Source: an uncultured Bacteroidales bacterium
Lineage (GTDB): Bacteria > Bacteroidota > Bacteroidia > Bacteroidales > Bacteroidaceae
DNA length: 16,259 nt
Direction: 5' to 3'
Assembly (NCBI GenBank): GCA_902768605.1
Contig: CACXLY010000055.1
Span: 1-16,259, forward strand
The notes beneath the pieces were generated by a model. That model searched no databases. It was not told the origin of the DNA and was given only the letters and a program-made list of their open reading frames with translations. Every line of letters starts with the position of its first letter. The stretch's first letter is position 1. The position numbers and the translations under genes are program-made. Below, one piece after another: positions 1 through 6,549 of this stretch.

Positions 1-1
1 C

Positions 2-139
2 TTGAAGAACACCGTGGACGTGCTGCAGGGCCGCGACAACGTCATCAGCGCAGAGCAGGACATGCTGCAAAGCAAGTACATGGCCCTGCTCAACATACAG
101 CTCCTCAAGTTCTACACGGGAGAGAAGATCGAACTATAA
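2..139 (+). CDS. C-terminal end of a TolC-family outer membrane efflux protein (partial)
   Basis: The window opens inside a gene; frame 2 gives 45 residues ending in a TAA stop at 137-139. The segment reads as an amphipathic helix with AEQDMLQSKYMALLNIQLL followed by KFYTGEKIEL, which resembles the last periplasmic helix and tail of TolC/OprM-type outer membrane factors of Bacteroidetes. Such proteins form the outer-membrane exit duct of tripartite pumps. The next genes, 75 bases downstream on the same strand, are a MacA-type adaptor and a MacB-type ATPase and permease, which is the expected operon order and supports the call more than the short fragment does. The N-terminal bulk lies outside the window, so its exact family is inferred. 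Confidence 0.75.
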   Translation: MKNTVDVLQGRDNVISAEQDMLQSKYMALLNIQLLKFYTGEKIEL

Positions 140-172
140 GACCCCCTCTAACTCCCCCTTAAAGGGGGAGGA
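139..172 (+). repeat. Palindromic REP-like element, copy 1
   Basis: Immediately after the TolC-like stop codon lies an ACCCC flank followed by a perfect palindrome: CTCCCCCTT (152-160), one central A, AAGGGGGAG (162-170). The same layout (AGACCC flank, then a 9-1-9 C-rich/G-rich palindrome) recurs at 3618-3652, and in reverse orientation at 3726-3759 and, with a shorter stem, at 5475-5507. It could fold as a 9-bp hairpin in RNA, but no T-tract follows, so it is not a classic terminator. Confidence 0.8.
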
Positions 173-213
173 ACACAAACAAGAATACTTATACATTATA
201 TATATTATATAAG

Positions 214-1389
214 ATGAGAACCAACACATTCATCAAAGCAGCGATGCTGACCGTAGCAGCAGGCATCGTGAGCAGCTGCAGCAAGAAGATTGAATTCACC
301 TACACCGAGGCAGAGGCCGCAGTGCAGGACGTCACGACAAGCGTAACGGCGACGGGCACCATCGAGCCCGTGACGAGCGTCGATGTCGGCACACAGGTCA
401 GCGGCATCGTCAGCAAGCTTTATGTTGACTACAACAGCGTGGTCAAGGCAGGCCAGATCATCGCCGAGCTGGACCGCACGAACCTCATCAGCGAGCTGAG
501 CAGCGCGCAGGCCAACCTGAAGAGCGCACAAAGTGACCTCGACTACCAGAAGACGAACTACGAACGCTTCAAGGCGCTCTACGACAAAGGACTCATCTCG
601 GCCAACGACTACGAACAGGCCCGCCTCGCCTACATCAAGGCGCAGCAGACGGTGACGCATCAGAAGGAAAGCGTCAAGAAGGCACAGACGAACCTCGGCT
701 ATGCCACCATCACGAGCCCCATCGACGGTGTCGTGCTGAAGAAGGAAGTGGAGGAAGGGCAGACGGTTGCCTCGAGCTTCAACACGCCGACGCTTTTCAC
801 GATAGCCAAGGACCTGACCGACATGCGCGTCATTGCTGATGTGGACGAGGCAGACATAGGCGAGGTGAAGGAAGGACAGCGCGTCAGCTTCACCGTAGAT
901 GCCTTCCCCAACGACACGTTCCAGGGCGCCGTGACACAGGTCCGCCAGCAGCCCACGACGGAGAGCAACGTCGTGACCTATCAGGTCGTCATCAGCGCAC
1001 CCAACCAGGATCTCAAGCTCAAGCCGGGCCTCACGGCAAACGTCAACATCTACACGCTCGAGATGCCCGGCGTGCTCGCCATTCCCAATAAGGCGCTCCG
1101 CTTTAAGCCCAACGAGGCGATGCTCAACGAGGGCGAGACAATAACAGACGTCGAAAGCCACATGAAGGTATGGACGAAGGAAGGTCCCAACATCAAGGCC
1201 ATCGCCGTGCAGACAGGCGTCACGAACGGCACGCTGACACAGGTGACGAGCGGACTGAAGGCAGGCACGAAGGTCATCATCGACGTGCAGAGCAGCGAGC
1301 TCGAGGAAGAGGAACAGCAGCAGAGCAACCCCTTCATGCCCAGGCCAAGGAACAGGAACAACGACAAGGACAAGAAAAAGAGTTCATAG
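214..1389 (+). CDS. macA: MacA-like periplasmic adaptor lipoprotein of an ABC efflux system
   Basis: This 391-aa protein is a membrane fusion protein of the HlyD/MacA group, which bridges an inner-membrane MacB-type transporter to a TolC duct. The N-terminus is a lipoprotein signal (hydrophobic stretch 8-20, lipobox IVSSC, Cys22). A first half of the lipoyl-like domain follows (about 48-90, GTIEPVTSVDVGTQVSG), then a long alpha-hairpin with coiled-coil character (about 93-162) and the returning lipoyl half (SPIDGVVLKKEVEEGQTV), then beta-barrel and membrane-proximal domains. The C-terminus ends in a glutamate/glutamine run and a basic K/R/N tail. The start at 214 gives the complete signal peptide. 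The ATPase and permease follow in the same direction. The stop codon (1387-1389) lies inside the left arm of the heptamer repeat at 1381-1522. Substrate is not predictable from sequence. Confidence 0.9.
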   Translation: MRTNTFIKAAMLTVAAGIVSSCSKKIEFTYTEAEAAVQDVTTSVTATGTIEPVTSVDVGTQVSGIVSKLYVDYNSVVKAGQIIAELDRTNLISELSSAQANLKSAQSDLDYQKTNYERFKALYDKGLISANDYEQARLAYIKAQQTVTHQKESVKKAQTNLGYATITSPIDGVVLKKEVEEGQTVASSFNTPTLFTIAKDLTDMRVIADVDEADIGEVKEGQRVSFTVDAFPNDTFQGAVTQVRQQPTTESNVVTYQVVISAPNQDLKLKPGLTANVNIYTLEMPGVLAIPNKALRFKPNEAMLNEGETITDVESHMKVWTKEGPNIKAIAVQTGVTNGTLTQVTSGLKAGTKVIIDVQSSELEEEEQQQSNPFMPRPRNRNNDKDKKKSS

Positions 1390-1522
1390 TTCATAATTCA
1401 TAGTTCACAGTTAATCCATTTCGCCCAGTTGCACGCGCGACGTTTAACTATGAACTATGAACTATGAACTATGAACTATAAACTCATAACTATGAACTCA
1501 TAACTATGAACTATGAACTCTA
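1381..1522. repeat. Inverted array of heptanucleotides (AACTATG) bridging two genes
   Basis: From 1446 to 1522 the sequence is eleven consecutive 7-nt units in exact register: AACTATG four times, AACTATA, AACTCAT, AACTATG, AACTCAT, AACTATG twice, AACTCTA. The left arm 1381-1412 is the same array on the opposite strand; its reverse complement matches 1446-1477 at 30 of 32 positions. A 33-base GC-rich spacer separates the arms. The macA stop codon is inside the left arm, and the ATPase start codon (1513) is the ATG of the tenth unit. Each ATG in the array is followed by a stop six codons on (reading M-N-Y-E-L-stop), so only the last ATG leads into a gene. Confidence 0.9.
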
Positions 1523-2265
1523 ACAAGGTAGTCATCGAACTGCAGGACGTGCGGCGCGAGTTCCACGTGGGCAGCGAGGTGGTGAAGGCGCTGCGAGGCG
1601 TCAGCTTCAAGATACACGAAGGCGAGTTCGTCACCATCATGGGCACCTCGGGCTCCGGCAAGAGCACGCTGCTCAACCAGCTTGGCTGCCTCGACACCCC
1701 CACCAGCGGCGAGTACATCCTGGACGGTGTGCCTGTCCGCAAGATGCGTCGCAGCGAGCGAGCCGTCCTGCGCAACCGCAAGATTGGATTCATCTTCCAG
1801 AACTACAACTTGCTTGCCAAGACGACCGCCGTGGAGAACGTCGAGCTGCCCCTGATGTACAACAAGACGTACAATGCCCGCCAGCGCAGAGAGGCAGCCA
1901 TCAAGGCGTTGCAGGCCGTAGGGCTTGGCGACCGCCTCGACCACAAGAGCAATCAGATGTCGGGCGGACAGATGCAGCGCGTCGCCATCGCAAGGGCGCT
2001 GGTCAACAACCCCGCCGTCATCCTTGCCGACGAGGCGACAGGTAACCTCGACACACGCACTTCGTTCGAGATACTTTGCCTCTTCCAGGAACTTCACCGA
2101 CAGGGACGCACCATCATCTTCGTCACCCACAACCCCGAGATAGCGCAATACAGCAGCCGCAACATCATGCTACGCGACGGCAAGATATGCGACGACAAGG
2201 AGAACCCCAACATACTCGATGCCACGGAAGCACTGGCTGCTCTGCCCAAAGCAAACGATGATTGA
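1513..2265 (+). CDS. macB: MacB/LolD-type ABC transporter ATP-binding protein
   Basis: This 250-aa protein is the ATPase subunit that powers the neighbouring permease. Walker A is GTSGSGKS (44-51), the Q-loop glutamine is Gln96 in IGFIFQN, the signature [14 protein letters not shown] starts near 150, Walker B ILADE ends in catalytic Glu174, and the H-loop histidine is His206. The length fits a stand-alone ATPase of the LolD/MacB family; in Escherichia coli MacB the ATPase and permease are one chain, whereas here they are two genes, a common Bacteroidetes arrangement. The start at 1513 is chosen because it is the last ATG of the heptamer array and earlier ATGs run into stops. There is no Shine-Dalgarno site. 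Confidence in ABC ATPase is near certain; MacB versus another FtsX-family exporter is inferred from neighbours. Confidence 0.93.
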   Translation: MNSNKVVIELQDVRREFHVGSEVVKALRGVSFKIHEGEFVTIMGTSGSGKSTLLNQLGCLDTPTSGEYILDGVPVRKMRRSERAVLRNRKIGFIFQNYNLLAKTTAVENVELPLMYNKTYNARQRREAAIKALQAVGLGDRLDHKSNQMSGGQMQRVAIARALVNNPAVILADEATGNLDTRTSFEILCLFQELHRQGRTIIFVTHNPEIAQYSSRNIMLRDGKICDDKENPNILDATEALAALPKANDD

Positions 2266-2287
2266 CCCTACACGGCACACCTAATTC

Positions 2288-2353
2288 GTTGCTGCATGGC
2301 GACGAAGCAATTGCTGCATCGCGACAAAGCAATTGCTGCATGGCGATGCAGCA
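2288..2353. repeat. Three tandem 22-bp palindromic repeats
   Basis: Three units of exactly 22 bp lie at 2288-2309, 2310-2331 and 2332-2353 between the ATPase and permease genes. Each has the layout TTGCTGCAT, a GCGA-containing centre and AGCA. The third unit with its next base is a perfect hairpin, TTGCTGCAT-GGCG-ATGCAGCAA, and at the unit borders there is a second palindrome, AGCAATTGCT. The 128-base gap otherwise shows no promoter. Confidence 0.88.
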
Positions 2354-2393
2354 ATAAACCAAACAGGCAAAACAGAACATAACAAAACGAGAA

Positions 2394-3617
2394 ATGAGCA
2401 TAACTAACCTATTGAAAGTCGCCATGACGGCCATCATGAGCAACAAGTTCCGCTCCTTCCTGAGCATGCTTGGCATCATCATCGGCGTGGCGGCGGTCAT
2501 CATCATGATGGCCATCGGACAGGGCTCGAAGCAAAGCATCCGCGAAGACCTGAGCAAGATGGGCACGAACCTGCTCACCATACGCCCTGGCGGCGAGATG
2601 CGAGGCGGCGTCCGGCTCGACCCATCTGCCATGCAGACACTCAAGCAGGCTGACTACGAGAGCATCCTCAACGAGGCAACCCTCGTCACGCACGTCAGTC
2701 CGGAAGTGACCAGCGGCGGACAGGTCATCTATGGCTCCAAGAACACCAACAGCACGATGTACGGCGAGAGCCCCGACTACATGACCATCAAGCTCTGGGA
2801 CATCAAGAGCGGCGACTGCTTCACCGAGGAAGACGTGCTGAAGAGCGCCAAAGTCTGCGTCGTCGGCACCACGATTGTCAAGGAGCTCTTCGGCAGCGAG
2901 GACGCCGATTGCGTCGGCAAGGTCGTCCGCTTCAAAAGCATCCCCTTCCGCATCGTCGGCGTGCTGAAGTCGAAAGGCTACAACAACTGGGGCATGGACC
3001 AGGACAACCTCCTGATTGCTCCCTACACGACAGTCATGAAGCGCATCTCAGCCCAGACCTTCTTTGGCAGCATCGTGATGAGCGCCCTGGCAGAAGAACT
3101 GAGCGACGATGCCATCGAAGAGGTGACACAGATACTGCGCCGCAACCACAAGCTCAAGGACGATGCAGAGGACGACTTCACGATTCGTTCGCAAGCAGAA
3201 TGGATGGAGACGATGTCCACTACGATGGACACCATCACCCTCATCCTCGTCGTGGCCGCCGCTTTCTCGCTGCTCGTGGCAGGCATCGGCATCATGAACA
3301 TCATGCTGGTGAGCGTGACGGAGCGCACGAAAGAGATTGGCCTGCGCATGAGTGTCGGTGCAAGAGGCATCGACATCATGAGCCAGTTCCTCATCGAAAG
3401 CGTCATGATATCGCTGACGGGTGCCTTGCTTGGCGTCGCCCTCGGCTATGCAGGCAGCTGGCTGGCAAGAGATGTACTGATGATGCCCAGCAGCGTTCCA
3501 TTCTGGAGCGTGGGCCTCAGCTTCTGCATCTGTGCCTTCATCGGCATCTTCTTCGGATACGTTCCCGCCCGAAAAGCAGCACTCATGGACCCCATCGAGG
3601 CGATAAGATACGAGTAG
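2394..3617 (+). CDS. macB: MacB-type ABC transporter permease (FtsX family)
   Basis: This 407-aa inner-membrane protein is the permease partner of the upstream ATPase. Residues about 18-45 (MLGIIIGVAAVIIMMAIGQG) form the first membrane helix, preceded by the typical NKFRSFLS element. A large periplasmic core domain (about 45-275) follows, the MacB_PCD part that contacts the adaptor and gates export. Three C-terminal membrane helices make up the FtsX domain, containing GIMNIMLVSVTERTKEIGLR and SVGARG, and ending in the family signature PARKAALMDPIEAIRYE. The topology of one plus three helices is the MacB/LolCE mechanotransmission fold. Together with the adaptor and TolC-like gene it should form an envelope-spanning exporter of drugs, peptides or lipids; substrate unknown. 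It is encoded last in the operon. Confidence 0.93.
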   Translation: MSITNLLKVAMTAIMSNKFRSFLSMLGIIIGVAAVIIMMAIGQGSKQSIREDLSKMGTNLLTIRPGGEMRGGVRLDPSAMQTLKQADYESILNEATLVTHVSPEVTSGGQVIYGSKNTNSTMYGESPDYMTIKLWDIKSGDCFTEEDVLKSAKVCVVGTTIVKELFGSEDADCVGKVVRFKSIPFRIVGVLKSKGYNNWGMDQDNLLIAPYTTVMKRISAQTFFGSIVMSALAEELSDDAIEEVTQILRRNHKLKDDAEDDFTIRSQAEWMETMSTTMDTITLILVVAAAFSLLVAGIGIMNIMLVSVTERTKEIGLRMSVGARGIDIMSQFLIESVMISLTGALLGVALGYAGSWLARDVLMMPSSVPFWSVGLSFCICAFIGIFFGYVPARKAALMDPIEAIRYE

Positions 3618-3652
3618 AAGACCCACCCCGGCCCTCCCTTAAAGGGAGGGAG
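3618..3652 (+). repeat. Palindromic REP-like element, copy 2
   Basis: Directly after the permease stop codon lies AGAAGACCC, then a perfect 9-1-9 palindrome CCCTCCCTT (3632-3640), A, AAGGGAGGG (3642-3650). It has the same architecture, orientation and position after a stop codon as copy 1 at 139-172. It faces the inverted copy 3 at 3726-3759 about 75 bases away. Confidence 0.8.
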
Positions 3653-3670
3653 ACAGATGGCAAATGAATG

Positions 3671-3684
3671 ATTAAACGTTTAAT
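3671..3684. promoter_or_regulatory. Perfect 14-bp palindrome upstream of the DUF4468-like gene
   Basis: ATTAAACGTTTAAT is a perfect palindrome ending nine bases before the ATG at 3694. It is a plausible operator for a dimeric regulator, or simply AT-rich leader sequence. No TAnnTTTG promoter is visible near it, so the function is inferred only from symmetry and position. Confidence 0.35.
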
Positions 3685-3693
3685 ATAAATAAT

Positions 3694-4371
3694 ATGCAAA
3701 CTATGAAAGCTAACTCATTATTAAGCCTTCCCTTTAAGGGGAGGTTTGTAGGGGTCTTTATGTTTCTGTTCTGCTTGCCCCTTTGCCTTATGGCAGGCAA
3801 GAGGGACTACATGAAAGACCCTAAGTACCTGCTTGGCGCAGTGCCCGAAGTGGAAGGCGTCGTCACCTTCCAGAAGAACTTCAGCGTCACCGACAAAAGC
3901 GAACAGCAAATCTACGACATACTGCTCGCCTACGTCAAGAACTCCCTTGTAGCCGGCGCCATCCAATTCCCTAATTCCGACTACACACGCATCATCTCCG
4001 AAGAGAAAGAGAACGGCACCGTCGTGGCCCGCGTGGACGAATACATGACCTTCAGTCACCTCTTCCTCAACCTCGACCGTACCCGCTTCCGCTATCTCCT
4101 CAATGCCAGCGTGAAAGGGAAGAAGGTCAGCCTTGTCCTCACTCAAATCTCTTACTATTACAACGAGGACATGGACGGAAAGAACGGCGTGCCTTACAAG
4201 GCAGAGGAGTGGATAACGGACAAGGTCGCCGTCAACAAGAAGGGCACGAAGCTTTATCCCCGCAGCGGCAAGTTCCGCCGCATGACCGTGGACCGCGTAG
4301 AGGCTATCTTCAATGGCTTCATGGACGCCCTCTCCACGCAGGAGGCAAGGAAAGGAATCGTGGAAGAATAG
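3694..4371 (+). CDS. Secreted DUF4468-like protein with a repeat element in its signal peptide
   Basis: This 225-aa protein has an N-terminal export signal (hydrophobic run about 17-34, FVGVFMFLFCLPLCLMAG) followed by a domain resembling DUF4468, a TBP-like fold family common in Bacteroidetes secreted proteins. Matching features are the opening VVTFQKNFSVTDKSEQQIYD, an alternating beta pattern through the middle and the closing helix RVEAIFNGFMDAL. Its molecular role is not known. Residues 11-22 (SLPFKGRFVGVF) are encoded by a reverse-oriented copy of the palindromic element, which supplies the basic Lys and Arg and part of the hydrophobic core. ATG at 3694 or 3703 could start it; ATG at 3760 would leave a signal peptide without the usual positive charge before its core. 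The downstream GH43 gene is 86 bases away. Confidence 0.72.
   Translation: MQTMKANSLLSLPFKGRFVGVFMFLFCLPLCLMAGKRDYMKDPKYLLGAVPEVEGVVTFQKNFSVTDKSEQQIYDILLAYVKNSLVAGAIQFPNSDYTRIISEEKENGTVVARVDEYMTFSHLFLNLDRTRFRYLLNASVKGKKVSLVLTQISYYYNEDMDGKNGVPYKAEEWITDKVAVNKKGTKLYPRSGKFRRMTVDRVEAIFNGFMDALSTQEARKGIVEE
3726..3759 (-). repeat. Palindromic REP-like element, copy 3, inside a coding region
   Basis: Read on the minus strand, this has the same AAGACCCC flank and palindrome as copies 1 and 2. The core on the plus strand is CCTTCCCTT (3726-3734), T, AAGGGGAGG (3736-3744), with one mismatch in the 9-bp stem. It is in frame within the DUF4468-like gene and encodes residues 11-22 of its signal peptide. 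Confidence 0.8.
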
Positions 4372-4403
4372 TCCCACAACCCCCGCTCCACTCCGAGGAT
4401 TAC

Positions 4404-4467
4404 AATTATGAACTCTTAACTATGAAGCTTTAGCTCGCCATAAGTCAACTCATAACTATGAACTACA
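4404..4467 (+). repeat. Heptanucleotide array (AACTATG type) before the GH43 gene
   Basis: Units in 7-nt register run AATTATG, AACTCTT, AACTATG, AAGCTTT, AGCTCGC from 4404. After a one-base slip they continue as AACTCAT, AACTATG, AACTACA from 4447 to 4467. The GH43 start codon (4458) is the ATG ending the AACTATG unit, the same context as at 1513 and 11105. The unit sequence matches the array at 1446-1522. Confidence 0.75.
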
Positions 4468-5441
4468 AACCTCTCCTCCTCGCCCTCATGTTGGGCTGCA
4501 TCGTCGGCACAGCTGACGCAAAGAAGAAAAAGACCAGTGGCAACCCCATCTTCCCCGGCTGGTATGCCGACCCCGAAGGCGCCGTGCTCGACGGCAAGTA
4601 CTGGGTGTTCCCGACGTTTAGCGCGCCGTACGACGAGCAATTACACTTCGACGCCTTCTCGAGCAAAGACCTCGTGAACTGGACGAAGCACGAGAACGTC
4701 ATCACCAAAGCCGACATCCCTTGGCTTCGCCGCGCGCTTTGGGCGCCCGCCATCATCGAGGCAAACAACAAGTTCTACCTTTTCTTCGGCGGCAACGACG
4801 TGCATGAAGGCGAAGTGGGAGGCATCGGCGTGGCCGTCAGCGACAAGCCCGAAGGCCCCTACAAAGACGCGCTCGGCAAGCCGCTCATCAACGAGATTGT
4901 CAACGGCGCACAGCCTATCGACCAGTTCGTCTTCCGAGACGACGACGGGCAGTACTATATGTTCTACGGCGGCTGGCGGCACTGCAACGTCTGCAAGCTG
5001 AGCCCCGACCTCCTTTCCATCATCCCGTGGGAAGACGGACAGAAATTCCACGAGATTACGCCCAGCAAGGAATACGTGGAGGGCCCCTTCATGCTGAAGC
5101 GCGGCAGCAAGTACTATTTCATGTGGAGCCAAGGCGGCTGGACAGGTCCCGACTATTGCGTGGCCTACGCCATCAGCGACAGTCCCTTCGGACCCTTTAC
5201 GCTCAAGGGCAAGATACTGCAGAGGGATGAGAGCATCGCTCGCGGCGCCGGCCATCACAGCGTCATCAAGGTGCCCGGCAAGGATGAGTACTACATCATC
5301 TACCACCGTCGTCCGCTCGAGGAGCGCGACGGGAACCACCGCGTGACCTGCATCGACAAGCTCATCTTCAACACCGACGGCACCATACAGCCCGTCAAGA
5401 TGACTTTCGAAGGGGTCAAGAAAAGCAAGATCAGAAAATAG
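4458..5441 (+). CDS. Glycoside hydrolase family 43 enzyme (arabinofuranosidase/xylosidase-like)
   Basis: This 327-aa exported protein is a single-domain five-bladed beta-propeller glycosidase of family GH43, which inverts alpha-L-arabinofuranosides or beta-D-xylosides in plant polysaccharides. Expected catalytic residues are visible: Asp38 in GWYADPEG (base), Asp155 in AQPIDQF (pKa modulator) and Glu208 in YVEGPFM (acid). Blade motifs WAPAII (95-100) and the metal-site-like GAGHHSV are present. Residues 1-21 form a signal peptide ending TADA; Cys14 in LMLGC makes a lipoprotein possible but the lipobox is weak. No SusC/SusD pair is nearby, so this is not inside a full polysaccharide utilisation locus in this window. 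The start at 4458 lies in the heptamer array and gives the whole signal peptide. Exact substrate and subfamily cannot be fixed by eye. Confidence 0.9.
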   Translation: MNYKPLLLALMLGCIVGTADAKKKKTSGNPIFPGWYADPEGAVLDGKYWVFPTFSAPYDEQLHFDAFSSKDLVNWTKHENVITKADIPWLRRALWAPAIIEANNKFYLFFGGNDVHEGEVGGIGVAVSDKPEGPYKDALGKPLINEIVNGAQPIDQFVFRDDDGQYYMFYGGWRHCNVCKLSPDLLSIIPWEDGQKFHEITPSKEYVEGPFMLKRGSKYYFMWSQGGWTGPDYCVAYAISDSPFGPFTLKGKILQRDESIARGAGHHSVIKVPGKDEYYIIYHRRPLEERDGNHRVTCIDKLIFNTDGTIQPVKMTFEGVKKSKIRK

Positions 5442-5474
5442 GAAAAAGAGAGGCCCCCGCAGGCGGCGTTTGAG

Positions 5475-5507
5475 ATTCCCCCCTAAAGGGGGTTAGGAGG
5501 TCTTCCT
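5475..5507 (-). repeat. Palindromic REP-like element, copy 4
   Basis: On the minus strand this reads AAGACCTCCTAA then a C-rich/G-rich palindrome. The plus-strand core is CCCCCT-AA-AGGGGG (5479-5492). It is the same element type as at 139, 3618 and 3726 but with a shorter stem. It sits in the 89-base gap between the GH43 and endonuclease III genes. Confidence 0.7.
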
Positions 5508-5530
5508 GAGTAACCTTTCAAAAAAGAAAG

Positions 5531-6199
5531 ATGACGCGCAAACAACTGTATCGCGAAGTGGCGACTTATTTCCGGCAGGCAATGCCGGAAGCGAAGACGG
5601 AGTTGCACTACGACAATCCCTTCCAGCTGCTCGTGGCCGTCATCCTCAGCGCGCAATGTACCGACAAGCGCATCAATCAGGTCACGCCCCGCCTCTTCGA
5701 GGACTACCCCACTGCCGAGGCGATGGCTTTGGCAACGCCGGAGGTCATTTATTCCTATATAAGTTCCGTCTCCTACCCTAACAACAAGGCCAAGCATCTG
5801 GTCGATATGGCTCGGATGCTTTGGGAGAAATACCAGGGCGAAGTGCCGCAGGACCTGAAGCAGCTGACCGAACTGCCCGGCGTGGGCCGCAAGACAGCCA
5901 ATGTGGTGCTGAGCGTCGTCTGGGGCGAGGCAAGGATGGCAGTCGATACCCACGTCTTCCGCGTCAGCCATCGGCTGGGACTCGTGCCGGATTCCTGTAA
6001 GACACCGCTCAGCGTCGAGCAGATGCTTACCCGTCATTTCACGGAAGAAGAGATTCCCGACGCCCATCATTGGCTCATCCTCCACGGCCGATACACCTGC
6101 ACAGCCCTGCGTCCGAAATGCGACAAATGCGGCCTCAGCCACCTCTGCAAAGCGTATCGGAAGATTTTTTCCGTCAAATCCTTTGCACGAAAAGAATAA
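5531..6199 (+). CDS. nth: Endonuclease III, base-excision DNA glycosylase/AP lyase
   Basis: This 222-aa cytoplasmic enzyme removes oxidised pyrimidines and nicks at abasic sites. The helix-hairpin-helix motif LPGVGRKTANVVLS (115-128) carries catalytic Lys121. The catalytic Asp139 lies in VDTHVFRV, matching Lys120/Asp138 of the E. coli enzyme. Four cysteines at 190, 197, 200 and 206 form the C-x6-C-x2-C-x5-C site for the [4Fe-4S] cluster. The length is close to that of typical bacterial Nth with a short basic C-terminal tail (about 16 residues after the last Cys). The ATG at 5531 gives the family's standard N-terminus. It is 89 bases from the GH43 gene with a palindromic element between. The promoter of the next gene lies inside its last codons. 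Confidence 0.96.
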   Translation: MTRKQLYREVATYFRQAMPEAKTELHYDNPFQLLVAVILSAQCTDKRINQVTPRLFEDYPTAEAMALATPEVIYSYISSVSYPNNKAKHLVDMARMLWEKYQGEVPQDLKQLTELPGVGRKTANVVLSVVWGEARMAVDTHVFRVSHRLGLVPDSCKTPLSVEQMLTRHFTEEEIPDAHHWLILHGRYTCTALRPKCDKCGLSHLCKAYRKIFSVKSFARKE

Positions 6200-6212
6200 A
6201 TCACTATCTTTG
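6182..6212 (+). promoter_or_regulatory. Bacteroidetes-type promoter for the MNT/HEPN pair
   Basis: TTTG at 6182-6185, a 19-base spacer and TATCTTTG at 6205-6212 match the Bacteroidetes sigma factor consensus TTTG/TAnnTTTG. The -7 box ends 22 bases before the ATG at 6235. The -33 box overlaps the 3' end of nth, so the toxin-antitoxin-like pair has its own promoter. Confidence 0.75.
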
Positions 6213-6234
6213 CAGCAAGAAAAGTGAACTGGCA

Positions 6235-6549
6235 ATGGAAAAGCAACAGGTAATAGACACACTGCGGCAGGTGGGACGTGCGACGTTACCGCCCAACAGT
6301 TCTTTGCTTCTCTTCGGTTCTCGTGCTCGTGACGACGCACATGATAACTCCGACTGGGATCTGCTTATCCTGCTTGACAAACCCAAGGTTACTTTGGACG
6401 ACTACGCTATTGCCTATCCGTTCCGTGAAGCAGGATGGGAAATGGGCGAGGAAGTCAATCCGCAAGTCTATTCCAAGAAAGAATGGAACGGGTATAGCTT
6501 CACTCCTTTCTATAAAAATGTTGAACAGGACAAGCAGGTGTTGCTATGA
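6235..6549 (+). CDS. Minimal nucleotidyltransferase (MNT) domain protein, antitoxin-like
   Basis: This 104-aa protein is a minimal DNA-polymerase-beta-type nucleotidyltransferase. The diagnostic GSx10DxD motif is complete: Gly28-Ser29 in FGSRARDD, then Asp40 and Asp42 in SDWDLLIL. In MNT/HEPN pairs of the MntA/HepT kind, the MNT protein silences the HEPN ribonuclease, in characterised cases by adding AMP near its active site. The start at 6235 is chosen because it follows the TAnnTTTG promoter closely; an upstream in-frame extension would lie inside nth. Its stop overlaps the HEPN start (ATGA at 6546-6549), indicating translational coupling. The third acidic residue of the active site is not obvious; VNPQVY occupies the expected strand. 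More A/T-rich than the genes before it. Confidence 0.88.
   Translation: MEKQQVIDTLRQVGRATLPPNSSLLLFGSRARDDAHDNSDWDLLILLDKPKVTLDDYAIAYPFREAGWEMGEEVNPQVYSKKEWNGYSFTPFYKNVEQDKQVLL

Noticed and set aside
139..172. Rho-independent terminator after the TolC-like gene
   Set aside because: A hairpin is present but no T-tract follows, and the downstream adaptor gene belongs to the same operon.
205..1161. 318-codon minus-strand frame over the macA gene
   Set aside because: Same codon-bias effect; the plus strand encodes a clear adaptor lipoprotein with signal peptide and domains.
2288..2353. CRISPR array
   Set aside because: The 22-bp units are directly adjacent without unique spacers, and no cas genes are present.
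4458..5441. Polysaccharide utilisation locus around the GH43 gene
   Set aside because: No SusC/SusD-like genes, regulators or other glycosidases occur in the window.
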